64,000 bases of DNA, taken from an uncultured Opitutia bacterium (lineage in GTDB: Bacteria; Verrucomicrobiota; Verrucomicrobiia; Opitutales; Opitutaceae). Below the pieces are notes generated by a model, which had not been told where the DNA came from, made no database searches, and saw nothing but the letters and a program-made list of their open reading frames with translations. The position numbers and the translations under genes were made by a program. This document shows, in pieces, positions 27,048 through 35,428 of the stretch (position 1 is the stretch's first letter; each line of letters starts with the position of its first letter). Location of the stretch: positions 1 to 64,000 of the forward strand of contig CAIRTK010000037.1 of the NCBI GenBank assembly GCA_903881475.1, read 5' to 3'.

Positions 27048-27068
27048 ACGGGCATGGGACATGCCCGC
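27048..27068. repeat. ACGGGCATGGGACATGCCCGC hairpin
   Basis: A near-copy of the hairpins at 15295 and 61320, with A/T in place of G/C at two paired positions, so the stem is kept by compensating changes. A degraded related stretch lies at 26968-27003. Nothing else is seen in the spacer 26909-27104. Confidence 0.7.
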
Positions 27069-27104
27069 TCACCCGTCTGAACAATTCAAAGATGCAACCC
27101 GGCC

Positions 27105-27650
27105 TTATTGCGGCCTCGGCTTGCTGCTGAAGACCGACTTCGCCATCGCAAAGGGCGCCTGCGTGAAACGCGCCAATGCGGACGATTTTCCCTGCTCGGC
27201 CATGCTGGCCTCAAGCGCGGCATGCAGCTCCTCCTCCCGCTGGGTCACGCGCGCATCGCGCAGGGCGAGGGCTTCTTCCCGGCGTTTCAGGACGGCCATG
27301 GCCTCCTTGAGGTTGAGTCGGTCGTCCCGCAGGTGGGCCTGTTCGGCCTCGAGCAGCTCGCGGGCGCGGATCAATTTGTCCCACGCGCTCTTCAACACCG
27401 GATCGCCTTCGACCGGCATCCGGCCGGCTGTCGCCGGAGCGGCGGGCCCGCCCGGACTGGGGTTGGCATCGATCTGTTCCTGCCAGGCACGGAGGCGGGC
27501 TTCATAGTCGCGGAGATTGGCCTCGCGGAGGCGCAGGGCTTCGATGTCGGCGTCCATCCGGCGGCGCTCCTCGAGCGGCAGCGGGTGGGAAGAATGGGAG
27601 GGCAGCTTCAACTCGGGCTTCGCGGCGGGAAATGCGATCGTGGTGTTCAT
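27105..27650 (-). CDS. Coiled-coil protein of unknown function
   Basis: 181 residues from the ATG at 27650. After a flexible start rich in Pro and Ser, two charged helical stretches follow: DADIEALRLREANLRDYEAR at about 32-51 and AWDKLIRARELLEAEQAHLR onward. A Pro/Gly linker separates them. The C-terminus is basic (SVFSSKPRPQ). It is a soluble coiled coil with no recognised family. It is divergent from the DUF1905 gene. Confidence 0.7.
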   Translation of the reverse strand: MNTTIAFPAAKPELKLPSHSSHPLPLEERRRMDADIEALRLREANLRDYEARLRAWQEQIDANPSPGGPAAPATAGRMPVEGDPVLKSAWDKLIRARELLEAEQAHLRDDRLNLKEAMAVLKRREEALALRDARVTQREEELHAALEASMAEQGKSSALARFTQAPFAMAKSVFSSKPRPQ

Positions 27651-27821
27651 GGGCGGGTGCGGTGATTCCATCACAGGCCGACACTACAACGTCCCCTGCC
27701 CATGGGCGCAAACTTTGGACGAGCGGCAATTGCAAGGGACGAGGCCCGGTTTGGAAGGGACGATTTGCGGGCTGGCGACGGGCGCTTGCCTCGGAAAACC
27801 GCGGGCTTAAATCTGCCGGCC

Positions 27822-28292
27822 GTGCCCACCTTCACCGCCCGCATCGGGAAAAACTGGATCATGCGCTGCGTCATCGTGCCGGTGTCCGTGATGAAAGAGC
27901 TCGGCGGCGGCGCCCGCATCTCCGTCCTCGCCGCATATGCCGGGGAAAGGCACCTCACCACCGTCATGCCGGCGGGGCGCGGACGCGGGCGGCTGACCGT
28001 GCTGGCGGACACTCTTCGCGCCGCCCGCCTCGACGTCGGCGACCGGATCGAGGTCACCCTCACCCGCTCGCTCGATCCGCGCGAACCCATCGTGCCCGCG
28101 GACTTGCAGCGCGCGCTGCAGTTCCGCCCGGCCGCCCGGGAGGCGTTCGAGCAGGGCCCCGCCTCGCTCCGCCGGGCGTTCGTGAACTTCATCGAGCAGG
28201 CCCGCCGGGCCGAAACCCGCCAGGCCTACATCGAGGTCACGCTCGAGCGCCTCACCGAACGCGCCCAGCGCCAAGCCAAGCGGAAATCTTAA
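27822..28292 (+). CDS. DUF1905 / YdeI-like protein
   Basis: 156 residues from a GTG at 27822. The N-terminal half is the small beta-barrel DUF1905 (FTARIGKNWIMRCVIVPVSV, then LDVGDRIEVTLTRS). The C-terminal half is the YdeI/OmpD-associated helical module (AREAFEQGPASLRRAFVNFI, then RQAYIEVTLERL). The function is not established. The frame is open to 27702, but the conserved part begins right after the GTG. The TAA stop lies inside the left arm of an inverted repeat. Confidence 0.85.
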   Translation: MPTFTARIGKNWIMRCVIVPVSVMKELGGGARISVLAAYAGERHLTTVMPAGRGRGRLTVLADTLRAARLDVGDRIEVTLTRSLDPREPIVPADLQRALQFRPAAREAFEQGPASLRRAFVNFIEQARRAETRQAYIEVTLERLTERAQRQAKRKS

Positions 28293-28382
28293 CCGCCAAG
28301 AACACGAAGCTCACGAAGGAGCGATTCAACCCGTCCCTGATTGGTTTCTGGCTTCGTGCCCTTTGCGCCCTTCGTGGTTAAC
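28289..28382. repeat. Inverted repeat, TTAACCGCCAAGAACACGAAG type
   Basis: 28289-28320 begins TTAACC and 28352-28382 ends GGTTAAC; both arms carry CACGAAG words. The element fills the gap between two convergent genes, supplies the TAA of the DUF1905 gene and abuts the stop of the other gene. A bidirectional 3'-end role is plausible. Confidence 0.8.
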
Positions 28383-29258
28383 TCACGCCCCGATCGGGTG
28401 CCAGGTCGTCTTGAACTCCAGCGTATCGCGGATCGCCTCGAGGCTTTGCGCACGGTCGGCGAACCAATCCGTCTTTGCCTCGGCCTTCAGTAGGTGCGTG
28501 CGCTTCACGCTTTCCGCGGCACCCAGCTTGAGCGCCTTGCGCTCGTCGGCCGTGGCCACGCCGCTGATGGCGCGGAGGTGGGTGTGCGTGGCAAACGTCG
28601 GCACGACTTCCCGGCGGAACCCGGTCAGCAGGTTGACCACCCCGCCGGGCAGGTCGCTCGTCGCCAGCATTTCCCCGAGGAGGATCGCGGCGTAGGGTTG
28701 CGTCTCCGAGGCCAGGGCGACCACGGTGTTGCCGCTCACGATGGCCGGGGCGAGCAGCGAGACCAGCCCCAGCAGCGGCGCCGCATCGGGCGCAATCACG
28801 CCAATCACGCCCATCGGCTCCGTGACCGTGAAATTGAAATAAGGCGCGGCCACGGGATTCACGTTGCCCAGCACCTGCTCATACTTGTCCGCCCAGCCGG
28901 CGTAGTAGATGAGCCGGTCGATCGTCGCGGCCACTTCGCGGGCTGCGGCGCGAGCGCGGGCGGGCGACGGGGCACCCAGCGTGATGGCCGCCGTCATCTC
29001 GGCCGCACGCGCCTCGAGCATCTCGCCGAGCCGGTAAAGAATCTGGCCGCGGTTGTACGCCGTGCGCTTCGCCCAGCCGGGACCGGCCTTGGCCGCGGCT
29101 TCGACGGCGTTGCGCAGGTCCTTGCGCGTGCACTGCGGGATGTTCGCAAAGAAGTCGCCGGCGGCATCCCGGATCGGAAAGACCCGCGCGCTCTCCGAGC
29201 GGATGAATGCGCCGCCGACATAAACCTTCGGGGTCTTGGTGATGGGTAAACGGGACAT
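28383..29258 (-). CDS. Truncated aldehyde dehydrogenase-like protein (ALDH16 second-domain-like)
   Basis: 291 residues from the ATG at 29258. It matches the N-terminal, NAD-binding part of aldehyde dehydrogenases (KVYVGGAFIRSESARVFPI, then YAGWADKYEQ and NFTVTEPMGVIGVIAPDAAP), but it ends before the catalytic Cys region, so it is unlikely to be active alone. ALDH16 proteins have a full domain followed by such a truncated domain. Here the full enzyme is 35 bases upstream on the same strand; the two lengths sum to 793, close to ALDH16. It is probably a non-catalytic partner subunit. Confidence 0.82.
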   Translation of the reverse strand: MSRLPITKTPKVYVGGAFIRSESARVFPIRDAAGDFFANIPQCTRKDLRNAVEAAAKAGPGWAKRTAYNRGQILYRLGEMLEARAAEMTAAITLGAPSPARARAAAREVAATIDRLIYYAGWADKYEQVLGNVNPVAAPYFNFTVTEPMGVIGVIAPDAAPLLGLVSLLAPAIVSGNTVVALASETQPYAAILLGEMLATSDLPGGVVNLLTGFRREVVPTFATHTHLRAISGVATADERKALKLGAAESVKRTHLLKAEAKTDWFADRAQSLEAIRDTLEFKTTWHPIGA

Positions 29259-29293
29259 GGTGCTTTGGGTTTTGGGTCCTCGTGGATTGGCAA

Positions 29294-30802
29294 TCAAAGC
29301 AGCCGGCAGTAATCCAGCAGGCCTTGCCGGCCGCCTTCGCGGCCGAAGCCGCTCTCCTTGTAGCCGCCGAACGGCGAGGTCGGGTCGAATTTGTTGTAGG
29401 TGTTGGCCCAGACGACGCCGGCCTTCAGCTCCGTGGACATCTTCAGGATCCGCGAGCCTTTGTCGGTCCACACGCCGGCACTGAGGCCATAGGCGGTGTT
29501 GTTGGCCTTCTCGACCGCCTCCTCGGGCGTGCGGAAGGTGAGGATCGAAAGCACCGGGCCGAAGATCTCCTCACGCGCGATGCGGTGGCTCATCGACACC
29601 CCGGTAAAAATCGTCGGCGGGAAATACCAGCCCTTCGCCGGCAGCGTGCAGGCGGGCTGGAACAGCCCGGCGCCTTCCTTCACGCCGCTTTTCACCAGCG
29701 CAGTGATCCGGGCAAGCTGCTCCTTCGAGTTGATCGCGCCGATGTCCGTGTTCTTGTCGAGCGGGTCGCCCACCCGCAGCACCTTCATCCGCTGCTTGAG
29801 TTTCGCGATGACGCGGTCCGCCACCGGCTCGTGCACCAGCAGACGCGAGCCGGCGCAGCAGACGTGCCCCTGGTTGAAGAAAATGCCGTTGATGATGCCC
29901 TCGACCGCCTGGTCGAGCGGCGCGTCATCGAAGATGATGTTCGCGGCCTTCCCGCCGAGTTCCATCGTCATCTTCTTGTCCGTCCCCGCGAGCGAACGCA
30001 TGATGATCTTGCCGACCTCCGTCGAGCCGGTGAACGCAACCTTCGCCGGAATCGGGTGGCCCATCACCGCCGCGCCGGTTTCGCCCGCGCCAGTCACAAT
30101 GTTCACCACGCCGGGCGGCAGGTCCGCATCCTGGATGATCTCGGCCAGCTTGAGCGCCGTGATCGAGGTGGTCTCCGCCGGCTTCAGGACGACGCAGTTG
30201 CCCATCGCCAGCGCCGGCGCGAGCTTCCACGCGCACATCAGCAGGGGAAAATTCCACGGGATGACCTGCCCCACCACGCCCAGCGGCGCGATCCGGCGGC
30301 CCGGCGCCACGTAGTCGAGCTTGTCCGCCCAGCCGGCATGGTAGAAAAAATGCGCCGCCGCCATCGGCACGTCGAAGTCGCGCGACTCTTTGATCGGCTT
30401 GCCGCCGTCCATCGTCTCGGCGACGGCAAACTCACGGGCCCGGTCCTGGAGCAGCCGCGCGATCCGGAAAAGGTATTTGGCGCGCTCCGCCCCCGGCATT
30501 TTGCCCCACGTGGTGTCGAACGCCTTTTGCGCCGCGCGGTACGCGGCCTCCACGTCTGCCGGCCCCGCCACCGCGATCTCGGCGAGCTTCCGCTCGTTGG
30601 CCGGATTGATGGAATTGAAATATCGGCCCGACTTCGGCGCGGTGAACCGGCCGTTGATGAAAAGCTCGTAGCGCGCCTTCAGCTTCGGATCCGCCGTCTC
30701 GGGCGCGGGATCGTAGGTCCAGAGGTCGCCAAAGATGAGCTCGGGCGCAGGCCGGCCCTGGCGGCGGGCGGAAAGCTTGGAGATAGTTTTGAGAGAAGCC
30801 AT
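29294..30802 (-). CDS. Aldehyde dehydrogenase
   Basis: 502 residues with all key motifs: VIPWNFPLLMCAWKLAPALA, the GSTEVGKII cofactor loop, MELGGKAANI with the general-base Glu, and the catalytic Cys in NQGHVCCAGSRL. It should oxidise an aldehyde with NAD(P)+. With deoC upstream (99 bases) and the truncated partner downstream, the likely substrate is acetaldehyde released by deoxyribose-phosphate aldolase; that is inference from context. Confidence 0.92.
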   Translation of the reverse strand: MASLKTISKLSARRQGRPAPELIFGDLWTYDPAPETADPKLKARYELFINGRFTAPKSGRYFNSINPANERKLAEIAVAGPADVEAAYRAAQKAFDTTWGKMPGAERAKYLFRIARLLQDRAREFAVAETMDGGKPIKESRDFDVPMAAAHFFYHAGWADKLDYVAPGRRIAPLGVVGQVIPWNFPLLMCAWKLAPALAMGNCVVLKPAETTSITALKLAEIIQDADLPPGVVNIVTGAGETGAAVMGHPIPAKVAFTGSTEVGKIIMRSLAGTDKKMTMELGGKAANIIFDDAPLDQAVEGIINGIFFNQGHVCCAGSRLLVHEPVADRVIAKLKQRMKVLRVGDPLDKNTDIGAINSKEQLARITALVKSGVKEGAGLFQPACTLPAKGWYFPPTIFTGVSMSHRIAREEIFGPVLSILTFRTPEEAVEKANNTAYGLSAGVWTDKGSRILKMSTELKAGVVWANTYNKFDPTSPFGGYKESGFGREGGRQGLLDYCRLL

Positions 30803-30809
30803 TTGGGAG

Positions 30810-30900
30810 GCTCGCGAATCATGCCAATTTGCGCGAATTCGAGCGGGGAAATCAGGATTTAATCAGATTGGATTCGCGTCCATTCGCGTGATTCGCGGGC
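30810..30900. repeat. Inverted repeat, GCTCGCGAATCATG type
   Basis: 30810-30842 and 30867-30900 are inverse copies sharing CGCGAATCANGC and GCGAAT words. It lies between deoC and the aldehyde dehydrogenase gene, which are co-directional, so it could cause processing or partial termination within that operon. Confidence 0.72.
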
Positions 30901-30901
30901 A

Positions 30902-31840
30902 TCAGTAACTTTCAGCGGCTTCGCTGAAATAATAGGGCGCCTGGTAGGCACCGGTCCGCTCCTTCTCGATCTGGCGGAGCAGGTCGTTGAGCAGCGAGCT
31001 CGCCCCGAAGCGGTAGCGTTTGTTGTTCAGCCAGGCGTCACCCAGCGTTTCCTTCACCGCGATCAGGAACTGCAGCGCCTGCTTGGCCGAGCGGATGCCG
31101 CCGGCCGGCTTCATCGCGATGGCCATGCCGGTATCGAGGTAGAAATCGCGGATCGCCTCGAGCATCACCTGGTTGTTGCCCAGCGTGGCGTTGAGCGTGG
31201 TCTTGCCCGTGCTGGTCTTGATGAAGTCACCCGGCCGCAGGACGCCCATGGCCAGGAAGGAGGCGGCCCGGATCTTGTCGTACGTCTCCAGCTCGCTCAC
31301 CTCGAGGATGACCTTGAGTGTCGCCGGGCCGCACGCGGCCAACACCGCGGCGATCTCGTCCTGCACCCGGGCAAACTCGCCCGCGAGAAACGCCCCGCGG
31401 TTGATGACCATGTCGATCTCGTCGGCCCCGTCCGCCACGGCCGCGCGCACCTCGGCCAGCCGCGTCATCAGCGCCGTCTGCCCCGAGGGAAACGCCGTCG
31501 CCACCGAGGCGATCCGCACCTTCGCGCCCGGCCCGAGCGCCCGGCGCGCATGCCGCACCATGGAAGGATAAACGCAGACCGCGGCGACCGGCGGCACTGT
31601 CGAGTCGTCCGACGGATGCACCGCCTTCTGGCACAGCGAGGCGACCTTGCCGGGCGTGTCCTTGCCCTCGAGCGTAGTAAGATCGACCATCGTCACCGCC
31701 ATCCTCAGTCCCCAGAGCTTGGCGGATTTCTTGATGCTCCGGGTCGTATATTTGGCGACACGTTCCTCGATGCCGACGGCGTCGACCGGGCCGACTTCGT
31801 CGAACAGCCGGCGGAAGGACGCTGACGGGCCTGCGTTCAT
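30902..31840 (-). CDS. deoC: Deoxyribose-phosphate aldolase
   Basis: 312 residues from the ATG at 31840. The catalytic set is visible: Asp in DEIDMVINRGAF, the Schiff-base Lys in DFIKTSTGKTTLN and the second Lys in AIAMKPAGGIRSA. It splits deoxyribose-5-phosphate into glyceraldehyde-3-phosphate and acetaldehyde. It is longer than E. coli DeoC (about 260) through added N- and C-terminal segments, as in eukaryotic-type enzymes. An ATG at 31855 is equally possible. The frame further upstream overlaps a divergent gene and is rejected. Confidence 0.93.
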   Translation of the reverse strand: MNAGPSASFRRLFDEVGPVDAVGIEERVAKYTTRSIKKSAKLWGLRMAVTMVDLTTLEGKDTPGKVASLCQKAVHPSDDSTVPPVAAVCVYPSMVRHARRALGPGAKVRIASVATAFPSGQTALMTRLAEVRAAVADGADEIDMVINRGAFLAGEFARVQDEIAAVLAACGPATLKVILEVSELETYDKIRAASFLAMGVLRPGDFIKTSTGKTTLNATLGNNQVMLEAIRDFYLDTGMAIAMKPAGGIRSAKQALQFLIAVKETLGDAWLNNKRYRFGASSLLNDLLRQIEKERTGAYQAPYYFSEAAESY

Positions 31841-31946
31841 GAGGTCGCCGACCATGCCGCCGGACCGCCGGGAAAACAACGGAAAACTCGCCGGGAACCG
31901 CGCATGCGGCTTGCGCGGCCTCCGCCCCGGGGATTTGTTGTCCGGC

Positions 31947-32345
31947 ATGACCGCGCCCGCTTCCCCTGCCCCCGCCGCGCCCAGCGGCGACGTCGTCATC
32001 CGGACCATTGCGATGCCGGCCGACACCAATAACAACGGCGACATCTTCGGCGGCTGGCTCGTCTCCCAGATGGACATCGGCGGCGCCATCCTCGCCCGCA
32101 GCACCGCCCTCAGCCGCGTGACCACCGTGGCCATCGACGCGATTTCCTTCCTCCGGCCCGTGGTGGTCGGTGACATTGTCACGTGCTACGCCCAGCTGCT
32201 CTCCATCGGCCGCACCTCGATGAAAATTTCCATCGAGGCCTGGGTCCACCGTTATGCGGCCAGCCAGCAGCAGCAGGTCACCCGCGGGTGCTTCACGTAC
32301 GTGGCCCTCGACAGCGAAGGCAAACCCCACCCTGTCAAACGCTGA
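31947..32345 (+). CDS. Acyl-CoA thioesterase, YciA-like hotdog protein
   Basis: 132 residues from the ATG at 31947. The hotdog core has TIAMPADTNNNGDIFGGWLV with the catalytic-type Asn-x-x-Gly-Asp, and then TTVAIDAISFLRPVVVGD. It hydrolyses acyl-CoA to free acid and CoA in the cytosol, probably as a hexamer. It is divergent from deoC and seven bases before the next gene. Confidence 0.9.
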   Translation: MTAPASPAPAAPSGDVVIRTIAMPADTNNNGDIFGGWLVSQMDIGGAILARSTALSRVTTVAIDAISFLRPVVVGDIVTCYAQLLSIGRTSMKISIEAWVHRYAASQQQQVTRGCFTYVALDSEGKPHPVKR

Positions 32346-32351
32346 CCCGCC

Positions 32352-32810
32352 ATGCGCCGCCTTGTCTGCCTCATAGGGTTTGGCCTCCTCGCCGCCCTAC
32401 CGCTCCGGGCGGCCTCGCTGGAGGAGGACGTGCGCGCTGCGGACGCCTCCCGCGTGCTGGCGACGATTGCCGGCAATGTCACCCGGCTCGAGCCCCTGCT
32501 CTCCAACGCGCTCCTCTACATGCACGCCGACGGCCGCGTGCAGTCCAAGGCCGAGTTCCTCAACGCGGTCAAAACCGCCCAGATCAAGTATGAGTCCTAC
32601 AATTATGCCGATGTGAAGGTGACGCGGGTGACGGACGACGTGGCGTACATGAGCGGCCGCGCCCGCCTGCGGGCCACCGCCGGCGCGCTGCATGTCGAGT
32701 TCACCCTGTCGTTTCTTTCGGTCTGGCGGCGCGAAGACGGCGCCTGGCGGCTGCTGGCCTACCAATCCGCCAAGCTGTCCGAGCCGGCCGTCGTGCCGCC
32801 GAACAAGTAG
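32352..32810 (+). CDS. Secreted NTF2-like / DUF4440 protein
   Basis: 152 residues. A signal peptide covers residues 1-21 (LVCLIGFGLLAALPLRA). The rest is a SnoaL/NTF2-type fold: helix with ALLYMHADGRVQSKAEFLNA, strands with DDVAYMSGRARLR and the final WRREDGAWRLLAYQSAKL. Such domains may bind small ligands or act as enzymes; the role is unknown. It is in tandem with the thioesterase. The TAG stop lies inside the following inverted repeat. Confidence 0.85.
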   Translation: MRRLVCLIGFGLLAALPLRAASLEEDVRAADASRVLATIAGNVTRLEPLLSNALLYMHADGRVQSKAEFLNAVKTAQIKYESYNYADVKVTRVTDDVAYMSGRARLRATAGALHVEFTLSFLSVWRREDGAWRLLAYQSAKLSEPAVVPPNK

Positions 32811-32863
32811 CGCAGGCATCCTGCCTGCTTTCTGATTCGATGCAGGCTGAAAGCCTGCGCTAC
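32807..32863. repeat. Inverted repeat, GTAGCGCAGGC type
   Basis: GTAGCGCAGGCATCCTGCC at 32807 is mirrored by 32841-32863 ending GCCTGCGCTAC. It spans the gap between convergent genes, includes the TAG of one and ends one base before the stop of the other. Confidence 0.82.
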
Positions 32864-32864
32864 G

Positions 32865-34181
32865 TCACAGCCTCACGTCCGCGAACACCGCCGGGTTCCC
32901 CAGCACGGCGCGCCCCAGGATCGCCGGATATTCGCCATAGCCGCGCGGACCCGTCCAGTCCACCCGCGCCACCTGGAGGGGATGATAGCGCTCATGCCAG
33001 AAACCGCCGTCCCTCAGGCCCATCTGGCAGACCTTCACCACGGATTCGCGCAGACGTTTCGTCTCCCCGCGCTTCACGCATGCCTGCCACTCGAGAAACC
33101 ACACCCGGCCCATCGCCGCAACGTCGTAGAGCTGGCCGACGGCGATCTTGAAGCCGACATCCTCGTGGGACTCGAAAAACTCCCATTCCTGATACGTGAA
33201 CGGCTTCGACACCGTCTGTGTCGGCATGTCGCCATGCCAGAATGCCGGCTCGCCCATCATCCTCGGCCAGAGCGCATCCGCCTGCACCGGCGTCGCCACG
33301 TCATAGGCCACCGCCGCCCAGTTCACATCCGACAGGCCGTGCAGGTCGATCACGCCGCGCTCCGGGTGCACGTACTCCGCAAAATGGTCGCCCCGCCAGA
33401 ATACCTCGCGGAACCGCGCGGCCAGTGTGGCCGCCTCGGCGCTCCACCGCGTTGCCGCCGCCGCGCGGCCGAGGGCGGCGTTCAGTCGTGTGCACTGGTT
33501 GAACACGTGGACCACGTAGCACTGCGCCACGCCGTCCCATTGGTGCCGCGGCGGCATCTCCGTATAAAAACCGGCGCCGGCGATGAGTCCGTTTTCACTC
33601 TTCCGAGAGAGCAGGTACTTCGCCGCCCGATCCAGCGACGCGAGCTTGGACTCCAGCCAGGCCTTGTCGCCTGTGGCGGTGAAAAACTCCGCGCCGAGCA
33701 AGACATAGCTGACCGCCGCCAGTGTGCCGAGCGGGTTGATCTTCGCGATCCAGTGGCTGCACGATCCGATCCACTTCCGCGCGGTGTAGCCCGGGCGCTT
33801 GGAATCGTAGATGAACACGTCCTCCGGATAACGCATGCCCTTGTTGTAGGTCGTCAGGTGATCCGGCGGCGTGTCGGCCGAAACGATCGCATAGGGAATG
33901 TTGCCGTCCGCCCGCTGCGACGCCTGCACGTAGTCGAAATAATCCCGCACGAGCTGTGTCCGGCCCAGCAGCAGGTAGGCGCCCGCCATCTGCCACGAGT
34001 CGAGTCCCGGCCACGTGTTCTCCTGCCCGAACCAGTGGCCGTCGGCCACGATGGTGAAATGCCCGGGATAGGCCTTCTCCGTCGCCGCCGGTTCGAGCGT
34101 CTGCTTGATCGCCGCGGTCACGCCCTGGCGAATGAGCGTCGCTGCATCGACGGGCGGGGACACAGGGGCGGTTTCAGCCAT
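32865..34181 (-). CDS. Six-hairpin glycosidase-like protein
   Basis: 438 residues from the ATG at 34181 with no signal peptide. Repeating helical hairpins and motifs such as FGQENTWPGLDSWQMAGAYL, ADGNIPYAI, GAGFYTEMPPRHQWDG and YEGYPA-like GYGEYPAIL suit an (alpha/alpha)6-barrel glycoside hydrolase, near the rhamnosidase/trehalase-type enzymes. The exact family and substrate cannot be set by eye. It is probably cytoplasmic, acting on imported oligosaccharides. Confidence 0.75.
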   Translation of the reverse strand: MAETAPVSPPVDAATLIRQGVTAAIKQTLEPAATEKAYPGHFTIVADGHWFGQENTWPGLDSWQMAGAYLLLGRTQLVRDYFDYVQASQRADGNIPYAIVSADTPPDHLTTYNKGMRYPEDVFIYDSKRPGYTARKWIGSCSHWIAKINPLGTLAAVSYVLLGAEFFTATGDKAWLESKLASLDRAAKYLLSRKSENGLIAGAGFYTEMPPRHQWDGVAQCYVVHVFNQCTRLNAALGRAAAATRWSAEAATLAARFREVFWRGDHFAEYVHPERGVIDLHGLSDVNWAAVAYDVATPVQADALWPRMMGEPAFWHGDMPTQTVSKPFTYQEWEFFESHEDVGFKIAVGQLYDVAAMGRVWFLEWQACVKRGETKRLRESVVKVCQMGLRDGGFWHERYHPLQVARVDWTGPRGYGEYPAILGRAVLGNPAVFADVRL

Positions 34182-34265
34182 GACGAATGAGGGGTAGGAC
34201 GGAAAACGCCGGAGCTTGCCCGCCGACGTTCGAACAGCAAGTCGGTTCAAATCCCCGTTATCCGG

Positions 34266-34351
34266 CTCACGCAGAGGCGCGGAGAACGCAGGGGGTTTTG
34301 GCCCGGATCGTTCGGTTGAATCTCTCCGCGAGCTCTGCGTCTCCGCGTGGG
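34266..34351. repeat. Inverted repeat, CTCACGCAGAGGCGCGGAG type
   Basis: 34266-34294 and 34322-34351 are inverse copies rich in ACGCAGAG and CGCGGAGA words, about 8-9 nt apart. It lies between two minus-strand genes. Confidence 0.77.
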
Positions 34352-34392
34352 AACTTTTCCGTCATCAGCTCCAGGCTTGTTTGAGAAAGACC

Positions 34393-34968
34393 CTAGGTCA
34401 GCAAGTCCTCCGGATCGGGACGCGTCTTGACCGGCACCACCACCGGCGGCGGCCGCAGCCGCGCCTCGACCGCCTGCTTCACCACGTCGGTGCGACGCCG
34501 GTAATAGCGGGCCATGCCGCCCTGGTAGATCAGCGTGACCAGCGCGACCGACCCGTAGAGGCCGTAGAAAGCGAGCCGGATCATGGGCAGGATCGAAGCC
34601 ATATCGACCCCCGCCTCGGCCAGCTGGGCGCGCATCTCGGAGGTCAGCGGACCCAGGGCCGATTCCGAGTCGAAGCTCGCGAGCCGCGAGACGCAATAAA
34701 CCAGAATCACCCCGAGCACGATCCACTGGCTGCGCACCAACCGGCGCATCCCCTCTTCCGCCTCGCCGCGAACCAGGTGTTTGCGGCCGGACAGTTCCAT
34801 CCCGCCGCCGTACGCCACCAGCCCGCCCACCACCACGCCAACCAGATCCCAGGAGAGCAGCGAAAACAGCGCCCCCAGACCTGCGATGATCACGACGCTG
34901 AGCCCGTTCAGCTTCGCGATCCGCAGCACGCGGACCAGCGTTTCCTCGGGTAACGGCGGCGGTTTCAT
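34393..34968 (-). CDS. Integral membrane protein of unknown function
   Basis: 191 residues with four likely membrane helices (about 20-38, 40-58, 80-96 and 130-150), a cytosolic basic loop (GRKHLVRGEAEEGMRRL) and a C-terminus rich in Pro and Arg. No family recognised. It follows the DoxX gene on the same strand by 61 bases and may belong to its operon. Confidence 0.7.
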   Translation of the reverse strand: MKPPPLPEETLVRVLRIAKLNGLSVVIIAGLGALFSLLSWDLVGVVVGGLVAYGGGMELSGRKHLVRGEAEEGMRRLVRSQWIVLGVILVYCVSRLASFDSESALGPLTSEMRAQLAEAGVDMASILPMIRLAFYGLYGSVALVTLIYQGGMARYYRRRTDVVKQAVEARLRPPPVVVPVKTRPDPEDLLT

Positions 34969-35029
34969 TGGGCAGCAGCGTGGACACCGGAAAATGCCGG
35001 GCGAGCCCTTTTCATCCGGGCCCGCGCCT

Positions 35030-35428
35030 TCACGGCTTCGCTTCCGCGATCCCTCCGTCCCGTTTCAGCGCCACCCACCAGACCCACGCGATAAACAGCG
35101 CCTGAAACGGCAGCCGCAGCCAGAGCGTGAGCGGCGCAACCGCCAGGCCGGGCATTTTACCCTGCAGCGCGACCTGCACGTTCGCCGGAAAGACCGCCAC
35201 CAGCAGGGCGATCAGACCCCACCCGGCCAGCCGTCGCACGGAAGCAATCATGAGCCCGAGCCCGCCAAGGATCTCCGCCGCGCCCGCGATGGCGTTGAGC
35301 GCCGCGGGGCATGGCAGCCAGGGCGGCATCATGCCGTAATAGATTGCCGGCGTCCGGAAGTGATTCGCCCCCGCGATAACGAAGAATACCGCCAGCAGCC
35401 CGCGCAGGAACGCATTCAGCCGGTTCAT
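35030..35428 (-). CDS. DoxX-like membrane protein
   Basis: 132 residues from the ATG at 35428 with four membrane helices. The pattern VFFVIAGANHFRTPAIYYG, then GAAEILGGLGLM and FPANVQVAL is characteristic of DoxX/MauE-like proteins. Some members take part in thiosulfate-quinone or redox reactions, but no such partner is present. The start overlaps the stop of the upstream gene by four bases. Confidence 0.88.
   Translation of the reverse strand: MNRLNAFLRGLLAVFFVIAGANHFRTPAIYYGMMPPWLPCPAALNAIAGAAEILGGLGLMIASVRRLAGWGLIALLVAVFPANVQVALQGKMPGLAVAPLTLWLRLPFQALFIAWVWWVALKRDGGIAEAKP

Noticed and set aside
31841-32182. Upstream extension of deoC
   Set aside because: It overlaps the clearly coding thioesterase gene on the other strand.
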